Numbered from the stretch's first letter, positions 16,740-28,218 are shown. The stretch: 64,000 bases of DNA from Iamia sp963728655 (GCA_963728655.1 CAVSLD010000002.1:682001-746000), one strand, 5' to 3'. Numbers and translations: made by a program. The notes: generated from the sequence alone by a model not told the origin.

Positions 16740-18026
16740 ATGGCCCAGAAGATCGCCGTCATCGGGACCGGCTACGTCGGCCTCACCACGGGTGCCTGCC
16801 TGAGCCACCTCGGCCACGACGTGGTGTGCGCCGACGTCGACGCGACCAAGGTCGACGCCCTCAACCGGGGCGAGATCCCCATCCTGGAGGCCGGCCTCGA
16901 CGAGCTGGTCCAGGAGGGCCGGACCTCGGGCCAGCTGCGCTTCGTCCTCGGCGCCTCGTCGGCGGTGGGCGACGCCGAGTTCGTCTACCTCTGCGTGCCC
17001 ACGCCCCAGGGCGGTGACGGCTCGGCCGACCTGAGCTACATCCGCGACGCGGCGGCCGAGGTCGGCCCGCTGCTGCAGCCGGAGTCGGTGGTCATCAACA
17101 AGTCCACCGTCCCGGTCGGCTCCACCCGCGTGGTCGAGCAGGCCCTCGGCCGCTCCGACGTCCACGTCGTGTCGAACCCCGAGTTCCTCCGCGAGGGCTC
17201 CGCGGTGCACGACTTCCTGCACCCCGACCGGGTCGTCATCGGCGCCGACGACCAGTCCGCCGCCATCCGCGTGGCCGGCCTCTACCTCGGCCTGGCCGCC
17301 CCGCTGCAGGTCACCGACCCGGCCTCGGCCGAGACCATCAAGTACGCCTCCAACGCCTTCCTCGCCACGAAGATCAGCTTCGTCAACGCCATCGCCGCGG
17401 TGTGCGAGGCCGTCGGCGCCGACGTCAACGACGTGGTGCTGGGCATGGGCTACGACAAGCGCATCGGCGACGCCTTCCTCCGCCCCGGCCCCGGCTGGGG
17501 TGGTTCCTGCTTCCCGAAGGACTCGCACGCGCTGGTGAAGATCGCCGAGGACGCCGGCTACGACTTCGACCTGCTCAAGGGCGTCATCACCGTCAACGAC
17601 CAGCAGTTCGACCGGGTCGCCGACAAGATCGAGCGCAACGCCGGGGGGTCGGTCGACGGCGTGACGATCGCCGTGTGGGGCCTCACCTTCAAGGCCCGCA
17701 CCGACGACCTGCGCGACTCGCCCTCGCTCGAGATCGTGCGCCGCCTGGTCGAGCGGGGCGCTGACGTGCGGGCCTACGACCCGGCCGTCGAGGCCGGCGC
17801 CACGGACCCCCGCCTCCACGGCATCGAGGTCTGCGCCGACCCCTACGCCGCCTGCGACGGCGCCGCGGTGCTCGCCATCCTCACCGAGTGGGACGAGTTC
17901 AAGTGGCTCGACCTCGACAAGGTGGCCGACGTCATGGCGGCCAAGCGGGTGGTCGACGGCCGCAACCTGATCGACCGCAACCCGCTGGTGCGCCGCGGCT
18001 TCACCCTCGAGGGCATCGGCCGCTAG
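16740..18026 (+). CDS. ugd: UDP-glucose 6-dehydrogenase
   Basis: A 428-residue enzyme oxidising UDP-glucose to UDP-glucuronate with two NAD. The NAD-binding VIGTGYVGLTTGACLSHLG is at residues 6-24, NKSTVPVGST near 120, and the catalytic-Cys loop GPGWGGSCFPKD near residue 258, followed by the C-terminal UDP-binding domain (VWGLTFKARTDDLRDSPSL). GGAGG precedes the ATG, and a TACGGT box at about 16688-16693 may be the -10. The UDP-glucuronate decarboxylase gene follows 21 nt later, so the pair should convert UDP-glucose to UDP-xylose. Confidence 0.93.
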   Translation: MAQKIAVIGTGYVGLTTGACLSHLGHDVVCADVDATKVDALNRGEIPILEAGLDELVQEGRTSGQLRFVLGASSAVGDAEFVYLCVPTPQGGDGSADLSYIRDAAAEVGPLLQPESVVINKSTVPVGSTRVVEQALGRSDVHVVSNPEFLREGSAVHDFLHPDRVVIGADDQSAAIRVAGLYLGLAAPLQVTDPASAETIKYASNAFLATKISFVNAIAAVCEAVGADVNDVVLGMGYDKRIGDAFLRPGPGWGGSCFPKDSHALVKIAEDAGYDFDLLKGVITVNDQQFDRVADKIERNAGGSVDGVTIAVWGLTFKARTDDLRDSPSLEIVRRLVERGADVRAYDPAVEAGATDPRLHGIEVCADPYAACDGAAVLAILTEWDEFKWLDLDKVADVMAAKRVVDGRNLIDRNPLVRRGFTLEGIGR

Positions 18027-18047
18027 GCCGAGGCACCGGACAGCCAC

Positions 18048-18990
18048 GTGGCACGCGTCGTCGTCACCGGGGGAGCCGGCTTCCTCGGCTCCCACCTCTG
18101 CCGCGCCCTGCTGGCGCGCGGCGACGAGGTCGTGTGCCTCGACAACCTGATCACCGGGAACATCGCCAACATCGAGGACCTGTTCGGCCGTCCCGGCTTC
18201 GCCTACGTCGAGCACGACGTGAGCCAGTACATGTGGGTCCCGGGCCCGGTCGACGTGGTGATGCACTTCGCCAGCCCGGCCAGCCCGACCGACTTCGAGC
18301 GCATCCCGATCCAGATCCTGAAGGTCGGCAGCCTGGGCACGCACAACAGCCTGGGGCTGGCCAAGGCCAAGGGGGCTCGGTTCTTCCTCGCCTCCACCAG
18401 CGAGGTCTACGGCGACCCCCAGGTGCACCCCCAGCCCGAGTCCTACTGGGGCCACGTCAACCCGATCGGCCCCCGTGGCGTCTACGACGAGGCCAAGCGC
18501 TTCGCCGAGGCCATGACCATGGCGTACCACCGGGCCCACGGCCTCGACGTCCGCATCGTCCGCATCTTCAACACCTACGGGCCCCACATGAGGCCCGACG
18601 ACGGGCGGGCCATGTCGAACTTCATCGTCGCGGCCCTGCGAGGCGAGCCCATCACCGTCTTCGGCGACGGCACGCCAGAGCCGCAGCTTCTCCTACGTCG
18701 ACGACGAGGTGCGTGGCTTCCTCGCCCTGCTCGACTCGGATCTCACCACCCCCACCAACATCGGCAACCCCGACGAGTACACGATCCGCCAGCTGGCCGA
18801 GATCGTGCTCGAGGTGACGGGCTCCACCTCCGAGCTCACCTTCCACCCGCTGCCGGTCGACGACCCCGGTCAGCGCCAGCCCGACATCACCCGGGCCCGC
18901 GCCGAGCTCGGGTGGGAGCCCGCCGTCGACGTGCGCGAGGGCATCGCCCGCACCGCCGAGTGGTTCGACAAGGAGCTGGGCCGCAGCTGA
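18048..18990 (+). pseudogene. uxs: UDP-glucuronate decarboxylase (UDP-xylose synthase), one frameshift
   Basis: An extended SDR of about 313 residues when corrected. VVVTGGAGFLGSHLCRALL binds NAD, and the catalytic STSEVYGDP and YDEAK (Tyr146/Lys150) are present. PQSYWGHVNPIGPRGVYDE-like context (PQPESYWGHVNPIGPRGVYD here) identifies the UXS subfamily. At 18671-18680 an extra C (ACG C CAG AGC) shifts the frame. Removing it restores GDGTQSRSFSYVDDEVRGF and the reading to TGA 18988-18990. Codon bias is intact, so a sequence error is likely. It follows ugd by 21 nt and would make UDP-xylose for glycopolymers. Confidence 0.85.
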
Positions 18991-19007
18991 GAGGCCTCCG
19001 GCGGCGG

Positions 19008-21782
<2,775 letters not shown>

Positions 21783-21860
21783 GGGTGAGGTCCTTCCGCT
21801 GCGTCGTCGTCCCGGGCTGGCCAACCTACCGGTCGGTGCCGGGCCCGGCGTCCGGATGCG

Positions 21861-21889
21861 ACGATACAAGTACCAGACAAGTTGGTCAA
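21861..21889 (-). promoter_or_regulatory. acnA promoter TTGACC-17-TATCGT with direct repeats
   Basis: On the minus strand, -35 TTGACC (complement of 21884-21889) and -10 TATCGT (complement of 21861-21866) are 17 nt apart. This is the best sigma-70-like promoter in the window. The spacer holds two ACTTGT repeats (complements of 21866-21871 and 21877-21882) exactly 11 nt apart, one helical turn, suggesting a regulator site. Confidence 0.7.
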
Positions 21890-22078
21890 CGAAGGCGTCC
21901 GGTCCACCCGGTGCGGCACGGGGCTGCCGTCGCGGCCGATCGGGCCGGCGAGCGCCGACGGCCCGCGGTGGGAGCCGGGGCGAGGTGGGCCGACGGCGTC
22001 GGCGAGGTGCAGCAGTGCTCGCTCGGGTCCTCGGTGCAGGTCGGGCTCCTCGTGCTCTGGCCGCCCGCCGGTCGTCCT
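21890..22078. other. 189-base stretch without a supported gene
   Basis: This lies between the acnA promoter and the terminator of the microprotein operon. Short open frames exist on both strands but none has a start with a ribosome binding site or -10 box. Nothing else is recognised. Confidence 0.4.
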
Positions 22079-22104
22079 CCGCCCCGGGAGCGTGCCCGGG
22101 GCGG
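22079..22104 (-). terminator. hairpin terminator of the microprotein operon
   Basis: CCGCCCCGGG and CCCGGGGCGG form a perfect 10-bp stem around a 6-nt loop. It starts 5 nt after the stop of the last small gene on the minus strand. No U tract. Confidence 0.6.
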
Positions 22105-22108
22105 TCCC

Positions 22109-22183
22109 TCACGCAGTGGCCGTGGCCACCACCGAGACGATCCGGCGGGCGGCCAGGACCAGCACCCGCCACCGACCCCTCAT
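22109..22183 (-). CDS. 24-residue hydrophobic microprotein
   Basis: ATG overlaps the TGA of the preceding small gene (ATGA). The product starts MRGRWRVLVLAARRIV, with a basic N-terminus and a hydrophobic run, and ends VATATA. Nearly all codons end in G or C. It lies immediately before a strong hairpin. Function unknown; possibly membrane-associated. Confidence 0.45.
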   Translation of the reverse strand: MRGRWRVLVLAARRIVSVVATATA

Positions 22184-22353
22184 CGGCCCTCACCCGTCGT
22201 GGCCGAGGCGGTGCCGACCACCTCGGCCTCCGCGACCGAGGGCCGGTGCTCGGGCTGGACCCGGACGACGGCGTCGGCCAGGCCGATGCCGGTGAGGGCG
22301 AGGCAGGCCGCCACCACCTCCGTCAAGACGATGCGCAGGGCGGTGCGGCTCAC
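22180..22353 (-). CDS. 57-residue single-helix membrane microprotein
   Basis: GTG 22353 overlaps the stop of the previous small gene (GTGA). The N-terminus SRTALRIVLTEVVAACLALT and on to GIGLADAVV is a likely membrane helix, followed by a polar tail (VQPEHRPSVAEAEVVG). All but about two codons end in G or C, the strongest coding signal of the three small genes. I do not recognise a family. It is the middle gene of a coupled three-gene unit with its own terminator. Confidence 0.5.
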   Translation of the reverse strand: MSRTALRIVLTEVVAACLALTGIGLADAVVRVQPEHRPSVAEAEVVGTASATTGEGR

Positions 22354-22502
22354 CGGCGCCCCTCCTCGTCGTCACGGGTGCCGTCGGCGACCGCCGGCGC
22401 CGGCACGGGCCACCACTGCACCCCCGCCGCCAGCATGGCGACGGCCGCGGCATCGGCGGTCCGGCGGACCGGGGGTCGGGCCCGGACGGGGTGCTCTCTC
22501 AT
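22350..22502 (-). CDS. 50-residue microprotein, first of three
   Basis: ATG 22502 opens a 50-codon frame starting MREHPVRARPPVRRTADAAA, with a mildly hydrophobic centre (VAMLAAGVQWWPVPAPAV) and an acidic-basic end. GC at third positions is about 90%. A competing frame starting at a GTG just upstream, behind GGAGGAGG, has poor codon bias and is less likely. It is translationally coupled to the next gene by GTGA. No family recognised. Confidence 0.42.
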   Translation of the reverse strand: MREHPVRARPPVRRTADAAAVAMLAAGVQWWPVPAPAVADGTRDDEEGRR

Positions 22503-22616
22503 GGCGTCGGCCTCTCGGGGCGGGTGCGGGGGTCACAGGCACCCTCCTCCGCCGGTGATGAGCGGACGATGAACGCGCGGCGAGTGGGGCGGTCGACGAG
22601 GTGGACAGGTGTCCGG

Positions 22617-22622
22617 CAGACT
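22617..22622 (+). promoter_or_regulatory. -10 box CAGACT, leaderless start of amidohydrolase
   Basis: CAGACT ends 7 nt before ATG 22630. No ribosome binding site precedes this start. Confidence 0.45.
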
Positions 22623-22629
22623 CGGGGTC

Positions 22630-23856
22630 ATGACGACCCTGTCGGACCCCCTGGTCGACGAGGGGGCCACGGCCGCCGAGGAGCTCGGCTACCGGCCCTT
22701 CGACGCCGACAACCACTACTACGAGGCCCTCGACGCCTTCAGCCGCCACCTCGACCCCGCCCTCGGCACCCGGGTGTTCCAGTGGTCGTCCATCGACGGC
22801 CGCACCTACCCGGTGCTCGGCGGCAAGGTGTTCCGGGGGGTGCGCAACGCCACCTTCGACCCGGTGGCCAAGCCCGGCGTGCTGGCCGACTACTTCCGGG
22901 GCAACCCCCACGGCGACGACCCGGTCGCCCTGCTCCGCCAGCACGAGCCGATCCGCGACGAGTACCGCGACCGCGCCGCCCGCCTCGCCACCCTCGATCG
23001 CCACGGCCTGGAGCGGGCGTGGCTCTTCCCGACGCTCGGGATGATCTACGAGGAGCCCCTGCGCCACGACGTCGACGCCGTCACCGCCCTGTTCACCGCC
23101 TTCAACCGGTGGGTCGAGGAGGACTGGGGCCTCGCCCACGAGGACCGGCTCTTCGCTGCGCCCTACATCACCCTGGCCGACGTCGGCTGGGCCTGCCGGG
23201 AGCTCGAGTGGGCCCTCGACCACGGCGCCCGGACCGTGGTGATGCGCCCCGCCGCCCCCACCACCCGCCTCGGTCCCCGGTCACCGGCGGCGCCCGAGAT
23301 GGACCCGTTCTGGGCCCGTGTCGACGAGGCCGGCATCACCGTCGTCGTCCACGCCGGCGACTCCGGCTACACGGCCCACGGCTACGCCCCCGACGACGGG
23401 TTCAGCACCGACTTCGGCGCCATGACCACCCCCATCCGCATGCTCCACCTGGAGCGGCCGATCGAGGACTTCCTGGCCGCCCTCGTCTGCGAGAACCTCT
23501 TCCACCGGTTCCCGAACCTCCGCATCGCGTCGGTCGAGAACGGCTCGGGGTTCCTCGCCGGGCTGTTCCACCGCCTCGAGGTCACCGGGCGCAAGATCGC
23601 CGGTTGGTGGCCCGAGGACCCCGTCGAGACCTTCCGCCGCCACGTGTGGATCAACCCGTTCTGGGAGGACCAGGTCGACGACGTCATCGCCCTCATGGGC
23701 GCCGACCGGGTGCTCTTCGGCAGCGACTGGCCCCACATCGAGGCCCTGCCCCTTCCGCTCGACTACCTGCGCGACGTGGCCCACCTCGACCCCGCCGACC
23801 AGCGTCGGATCCTGCACGACAACGTGGCCGAGCTCACCGAGCTGCGCCCCGCCTGA
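22630..23856 (+). CDS. amidohydrolase family protein (Amidohydro_2)
   Basis: A 408-residue TIM-barrel metal hydrolase or decarboxylase-like protein. The N-terminal FDADNHYYEALDAF stands in for the DxHxH-like metal motif. TVVVHAGDSGYTAHG supplies a central His, and the C-terminus has VLFGSDWPHIEALPLPLDYL with the conserved Asp-His. This is the layout of ACMSD/2-amino-3-carboxymuconate-like amidohydrolases common in actinobacteria. The substrate is unknown. It is a single gene between the microprotein operon (divergent) and a convergent glycopolymer cluster. Confidence 0.8.
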   Translation: MTTLSDPLVDEGATAAEELGYRPFDADNHYYEALDAFSRHLDPALGTRVFQWSSIDGRTYPVLGGKVFRGVRNATFDPVAKPGVLADYFRGNPHGDDPVALLRQHEPIRDEYRDRAARLATLDRHGLERAWLFPTLGMIYEEPLRHDVDAVTALFTAFNRWVEEDWGLAHEDRLFAAPYITLADVGWACRELEWALDHGARTVVMRPAAPTTRLGPRSPAAPEMDPFWARVDEAGITVVVHAGDSGYTAHGYAPDDGFSTDFGAMTTPIRMLHLERPIEDFLAALVCENLFHRFPNLRIASVENGSGFLAGLFHRLEVTGRKIAGWWPEDPVETFRRHVWINPFWEDQVDDVIALMGADRVLFGSDWPHIEALPLPLDYLRDVAHLDPADQRRILHDNVAELTELRPA

Positions 23857-23887
23857 GGGTCCTGCGAGGGGCCCCGCCGGTGGTCAG

Positions 23888-25762
23888 CTAGCGCGACGCG
23901 CCGGGCGGGATGAGCCACACCTCGTAGGTGTCGCCCTCCCGCTGGAGGTGCAGGGCCTCGACGGCGTCGTCGTGGTCGGCGCCCTGCTCGGCGAGGACGT
24001 CGGCGGTCACCAGCGAGTCGACCACCACCGGCTCCCCGCTCGGGACGTCGGCGTCGGCCCGGATGCGCTCCTCCAGCACGGTCAGGCGGGAGCGCTCCTC
24101 CGGGGTCAGGGCGTCGGACGTGGCGACCAGGCGCGCCGCCTCGGGGAGCGAGCCCCGCGACCCGGCACGGGAGGCGAGGATCGAGATCTGCGGCCGGTCG
24201 TCGCCGCCGTCGGTCCGGCGCTCGTCGAACAGCAGCGGGTCGGCCTCCGGGAGCCGGAGGTCCCAGCCCTGGCGCACCAGCTCCACCGCGACCCCGATGG
24301 GCACGCTGCCCAGGTCGTAGCCGTCGGACCAGCGGAACGCGTAGGCGCCCTCCGGGAGGGCGTCGGTGATCGCGTCGGTGAGGCCCTCGATGGCCTCGCT
24401 CTGGGCCGGCCGGGGTTCGGACCCCGCCACCAGGGCCCGCCCGGTGACGGCGACCGACGCGACCAGCACCAGGCCCACCGCGACCGGCCCGGCGACCCGA
24501 CGGACGGACGCGGCGGTGCCCCGGGCCCGGGGGCCGCGGTCGACGCCCCGCCACACCGCCGTCCCCACCGCGGCGGCCACCAGCATCCCGACCGGCCAGG
24601 TCCAGCGCACCAGGTACGGGGTGAAGAACCCGATGTTGCGCGTGAGGGCGACGACCCCCACGACCCACGTCACGGACGCGTAGGCGACGAGGCGGAGGGC
24701 CGTGCCGTCGCGCCGGCGCCAGGCCCACGCCCCCGCCGCGCCCAGGGCGACGACCACCACAGCGAGGGTCCACGGTGCGGCCTCGTCGACGAAGGCCGTC
24801 TCGGCGACCGTCTCCCGGCCGACGAGCCACGCCGGGGCCGGGCCGAGCTCGCGCGCGCCGACCCCGACGGCGACGTCGAGCGGGGTCGCCGGCTCCTCGC
24901 CGTGCAGGGCGAAGTCGACCAGCTCCGACAGGTTCCCGGGGTCGTTGGTGACCTGGTCGACCAGCGGTCCCGACCACAGCACCAGGAGGAGCGCCACCGT
25001 CGCGACGGCCCAGGGCCAGGCCCGCCCGCCCCCGTCGGTCGGGGCCCTCGGCGCTGGCTCCTCGCCCCGGGGCGCAGCGTCCGGTGCCGGCGCCCGGTGG
25101 CGGGCCCACGCCCACAGCCCCGCCGCCACCGTCGCCGCCGCGACCACGGGGGCCGACCCCACGTGGCTCTGCACCGTGAACGACCCCGCCACGGCCGCGA
25201 CGAGGACGAAGGGCCGGGACCCCTCGGCCGTGGCCGCCGCGCAGAGGAGGAAGGCGAGGAGGGGGAGCCAGGCCATGAACGGGTTCCAGGGGTCGAGCAC
25301 GGTCGTGGCGCCCGAGGCCCCGGCGCCGGCCAGCACGCACCCGGCCACCAGCCAGGCGGTGGCGAGCCCGCCGACCCGACGGGCGGCCACCACGGCCACC
25401 ACCGCGCTCACCAGGCCGACCACGGCGGCCTCGACCAGGAGGCCGCGGGGTCCGAGGACCGAGACGAACGGTGCCCCCAGCCAGAAGAGGAGGGGTCCCG
25501 GGTGCGACCAGCCGAAGCGGGAGTACACGCCCACGAGAGGCGTGTGGGAGGTCCCGACCTCGTCGACGTGCAGGGCCTCCAGGGCGATGTCGCCCGACGG
25601 CAGCCAGTCCGACGTGAGGGCGATGACCAGCAGGACGGCCCAGGGGACGACGACGGCCAGGACCGGCCCGTGGTCGCGCAGCCACGGGAGGCGGGGAGGC
25701 GGGACCACCCCGCCGTCGGACCCGTCCGCCTCGGCGCCGACCGCCGACCGCCCCGTCGTCAC
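23888..25762 (-). CDS. polytopic membrane protein, glycosyltransferase-like
   Basis: A 624-residue protein with a short cytoplasmic tail, about ten to twelve membrane helices and an exported C-terminal domain of about 150 residues ending VWLIPPGASR. The first loop after helix 1 contains SDWLPSGDIALEALHVDEV and SRFGWSHPGPLLFWLGAPF, a layout like GT-C glycosyltransferases with acidic residues after the first helix. GTG 25762 overlaps the stop of the upstream glycosyltransferase (GTGA). It probably acts in the same polysaccharide pathway using a lipid-linked sugar. The GT-C assignment is an inference. Confidence 0.65.
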   Translation of the reverse strand: MTTGRSAVGAEADGSDGGVVPPPRLPWLRDHGPVLAVVVPWAVLLVIALTSDWLPSGDIALEALHVDEVGTSHTPLVGVYSRFGWSHPGPLLFWLGAPFVSVLGPRGLLVEAAVVGLVSAVVAVVAARRVGGLATAWLVAGCVLAGAGASGATTVLDPWNPFMAWLPLLAFLLCAAATAEGSRPFVLVAAVAGSFTVQSHVGSAPVVAAATVAAGLWAWARHRAPAPDAAPRGEEPAPRAPTDGGGRAWPWAVATVALLLVLWSGPLVDQVTNDPGNLSELVDFALHGEEPATPLDVAVGVGARELGPAPAWLVGRETVAETAFVDEAAPWTLAVVVVALGAAGAWAWRRRDGTALRLVAYASVTWVVGVVALTRNIGFFTPYLVRWTWPVGMLVAAAVGTAVWRGVDRGPRARGTAASVRRVAGPVAVGLVLVASVAVTGRALVAGSEPRPAQSEAIEGLTDAITDALPEGAYAFRWSDGYDLGSVPIGVAVELVRQGWDLRLPEADPLLFDERRTDGGDDRPQISILASRAGSRGSLPEAARLVATSDALTPEERSRLTVLEERIRADADVPSGEPVVVDSLVTADVLAEQGADHDDAVEALHLQREGDTYEVWLIPPGASR

Positions 25763-27120
25763 CCCGGTGGTCCGACCCCGAGGCCATCGAGCACCGCGTC
25801 CCACTGCGGCAGCGTGGCCCGGTCGCAGTAGGCCTCCTCGAAGGCCCGGCGGGCCGCGGCCGAGAGCTCGGCCCGCCACCCGGCGTCGTCGCGCAGGCGC
25901 CGGACGGCGGTGGCCAGGCCGGTGACGTCGCCGGTGCGCAGGCTGACCCCGCAGCCGTGGCGGGCGATGGCAGCATCGACGTTGGACCCCTCGGGCCCGA
26001 CGTAGACGATCGGCAGTCCGGCGGCCAGGTTGGCGTGGAGCTTGGACGGGCTCATGACCCCGAGGGCCTCGTCGGACAGGAGGATGAGCGCGCAGCCGGC
26101 GCCGGCCATCACCCCGGGGGTGTCGACCTTGGGCACGTAGTCGCGGCGGACCACCCGGTCGGCCACGCCGCCGGTGGCGGCCATGCCGGCCAGCTGCTCC
26201 CAGCGGGCGCCCCCGCCCATGAACAGCCAGGCCACGTCGGCGTCGTCGCGCAGGAGCTCGGCCGCGTCGATGGCCGTGCGGATGCGGTGGCCGTAGCCGA
26301 GGTTGCCGAGGTAGAGCACCACGAACCGGTCGTCGAGGTCGGCCTCGTGGTAGCCCACCCAGGGTGGCGGGGGATCCGGCGGGAAGGCGTCGAGGGCCTC
26401 CCAGTTGGGGATCACCGACGCCGGTGGGCGGGTGCCGCCCTCGGAGCCGTACCCCTCCAGCAGCAGGTCGCGCATGGCCTCGTCGAGGGCCACCACGTGG
26501 TCGACGCGCCGGAAGGCCCAGCGGTTCACGGCCCGCAGCAGCCGCGACGCCGGGCCGCCCCGGCGGAGCGAGGCGATGGGTTGCAGCAGCCCTCGGGCCG
26601 TCTCCAGGGCCCAGGTGCGCGGGCTGCGTCGGCCGACGCGGACCACGGGCCCGCCCTGGGTGCGCGACCCGAGCCGCTCGATGACGTCGGGGTAGCAGTC
26701 CATGGACCAGAGGACGACCCGGCACCGGCGGCGGACCAGCTTGTGGGCCACTGCGCTGAGCAGCACGAACGGGGGGGTGGTGAGCGAGATCACCACGTCC
26801 TGGCGGGGCAGGCGCACCAGGGCCACCGTGGCCCCGGCCAGGAAGGACAGGTAGTCCGACAGGCGCTTGACGATGCTGCCCTTGCCCAGCGCGGGGGTCC
26901 ACAGCCGCACGACGTGCACGCCGTCCTCGGTGCGGTCGTGGCCCCGGGCTGCGCCCTTCACGTAGCCCTCACCCCCCGTGACCACGGTGACCTCGTCGCC
27001 CCCCGCGGCCAGGTGGGCCGCCAGCGAGGCCGTCAGGTGGGCCGTGGGCGAGATGTCGGGGGGGTAGAACTGGTTGACCAGGGTGACCCGCCGCCGCCGT
27101 CCCCGGCGGGGGCCGCTCAC
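25759..27120 (-). CDS. family 4 glycosyltransferase (WbuB-like)
   Basis: A 453-residue GT-B enzyme. NQFYPPDISPTAHLTASLAA opens the N-terminal Rossmann domain, and VVLYLGNLGYGHRIRTAIDA, FMGGGARWEQL, YVPKVDTPGVMAGAGCALIL and SPSKLHANLAAGLPIVYVGP form the donor-binding C-terminal domain, as in WbuB/GT4 enzymes. GTG 27120 overlaps the stop of the epimerase (GTGA). It would transfer a nucleotide-activated sugar to a lipid-linked glycan on the cytoplasmic face. Donor and acceptor are unknown. Confidence 0.85.
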   Translation of the reverse strand: MSGPRRGRRRRVTLVNQFYPPDISPTAHLTASLAAHLAAGGDEVTVVTGGEGYVKGAARGHDRTEDGVHVVRLWTPALGKGSIVKRLSDYLSFLAGATVALVRLPRQDVVISLTTPPFVLLSAVAHKLVRRRCRVVLWSMDCYPDVIERLGSRTQGGPVVRVGRRSPRTWALETARGLLQPIASLRRGGPASRLLRAVNRWAFRRVDHVVALDEAMRDLLLEGYGSEGGTRPPASVIPNWEALDAFPPDPPPPWVGYHEADLDDRFVVLYLGNLGYGHRIRTAIDAAELLRDDADVAWLFMGGGARWEQLAGMAATGGVADRVVRRDYVPKVDTPGVMAGAGCALILLSDEALGVMSPSKLHANLAAGLPIVYVGPEGSNVDAAIARHGCGVSLRTGDVTGLATAVRRLRDDAGWRAELSAAARRAFEEAYCDRATLPQWDAVLDGLGVGPPG

Positions 27121-28169
27121 GACCCGCGGGTGGTGGCCACCGCACCGACCATCTCGTCGACGATGGCGTCGAGGTCCCACTGCTGGCGCCACGCCGGGAA
27201 GTGCTCCCGGAACTTCGCCATGTCGGTGTAGTAGCAGATGTGGTCGCCGACCCGGTTGGTGGGGTCGTAGGTGAGCGCGGGTCGGGTGCCGCTGCGGGCC
27301 TCGACCATGTCGACCAGCTCGAGGAGGCTGGCTGCGTTGGCCTTGCCGCCGCCGAGGTTGTACACCTCGCCGGGCCGGGGGTCCTGGGCGAAGGCCCAGA
27401 AGGCCGACACCACGTCGGCCGAGTGGAGCTGGTCGCGGACCTGCTTCCCCTTGTAGCCGAAGATCGTGTACGGCCCCTCGGCCAGGGCCTGGGCGACCAG
27501 GTAGGACAGGAAGCCGTGGAGCTCGACCCCGGAGTGGTGCGGCCCGGTCAGGCAGCCCCCGCGGAACGCGGCCGTCCGCATCTCGAAGTAGCGGCCGTAC
27601 TCCTGGGTGAGCACGTCGGCCGCGACCTTCGACGCGCCGAACAGCGAGTGCAGACAGCCCTCGATCGACATCGTCTCGTCGATGCCCTCGACGTCGGCCG
27701 GGTCTGCGTAGTCGTACCGGGTGTCGAGCTCGTCGAGGGAGAGCCGGTTGGGGTTGTCGCCGTAGACCTTGTTGGTGCTGACGGTGATGAACACCACGTC
27801 GGGGCGGTGGCGACGGCACGCCTCGAGCAGGTTGAGGGTGCCCACCGCGTTGGTGTCGAAGTCGTCGAAGGGGCGGCTGGCGGCCAGGTCGTGGCTGGGC
27901 TGGGCCGCAGCGTGGATGACGATGTCGGGCTGTCCCTCGCGGATGACCCGGTCGACGGCCTCGCGGTCGCGGATGTCGGCCTCGACGTGGGTGTACCGGG
28001 TGAGGGTGGCCTCGAGGCGCTGGCGGTTCCAGGTGGTGTCGCCGCGGGGGCCGAAGAAGTCCGCCCGGGTGTTGTTGTCGAGCCCGTCGACGGCGAAGCC
28101 GAGGGAGTCGAAGAACGTGGCCGCCTCGGACCCGATGAGCCCGGCCGAGCCGGTGACGAGCACCTTCAC
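27117..28169 (-). CDS. NAD-dependent epimerase, CDP-paratose/tyvelose 2-epimerase-like
   Basis: A 350-residue extended SDR. VKVLVTGSAGLIGSEAATFF binds NAD, VDGLDNNTRADFFGPRGDTT resembles RfbE (CDP-paratose 2-epimerase), and FITVSTNKVYGDNPNRLSLD gives the catalytic Ser/Thr. The Tyr-Lys region is altered (IEGCLHSLFGASKVAADVL), as in that subfamily. FRGGCLTGPHHSGVELHGFL is also typical. GTG 28169 is chosen because it starts at the glycine-rich motif and overlaps a leaderless mini-ORF; ATG 28229 is an alternative. It heads a coupled run with the next two genes. The actual sugar substrate is unproven. Confidence 0.8.
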   Translation of the reverse strand: MKVLVTGSAGLIGSEAATFFDSLGFAVDGLDNNTRADFFGPRGDTTWNRQRLEATLTRYTHVEADIRDREAVDRVIREGQPDIVIHAAAQPSHDLAASRPFDDFDTNAVGTLNLLEACRRHRPDVVFITVSTNKVYGDNPNRLSLDELDTRYDYADPADVEGIDETMSIEGCLHSLFGASKVAADVLTQEYGRYFEMRTAAFRGGCLTGPHHSGVELHGFLSYLVAQALAEGPYTIFGYKGKQVRDQLHSADVVSAFWAFAQDPRPGEVYNLGGGKANAASLLELVDMVEARSGTRPALTYDPTNRVGDHICYYTDMAKFREHFPAWRQQWDLDAIVDEMVGAVATTRGS

Positions 28170-28204
28170 CGGGGCGCGGACGGGTCGCAGGGCGGCTGGG
28201 GCAC
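28166..28204 (-). CDS. leaderless 12-codon upstream ORF (VPQPPCDPSAPR)
   Basis: GTG 28204 lies 8 nt after a TAGCAT -10 box. The frame encodes VPQPPCDPSAPR and its TGA overlaps the GTG of the epimerase (GTGA). This is the third instance of the layout also seen at 5875 and 10147. Confidence 0.4.
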   Translation of the reverse strand: MPQPPCDPSAPR

Positions 28205-28212
28205 GGTGCGCG

Positions 28213-28218
28213 ATGCTA
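28213..28218 (-). promoter_or_regulatory. -10 box TAGCAT of the epimerase-glycosyltransferase operon
   Basis: TAGCAT on the minus strand, 8 nt before the mini-ORF GTG. It lies inside the alternative longer N-terminus, which argues against the ATG at 28229. Confidence 0.45.

Noticed and set aside
22372..22530. Alternative frame starting at a GTG behind GGAGGAGG that overlaps the first microprotein
   Set aside because: Many codons end in A or T, in contrast to the 50-codon frame that couples to the next small gene.
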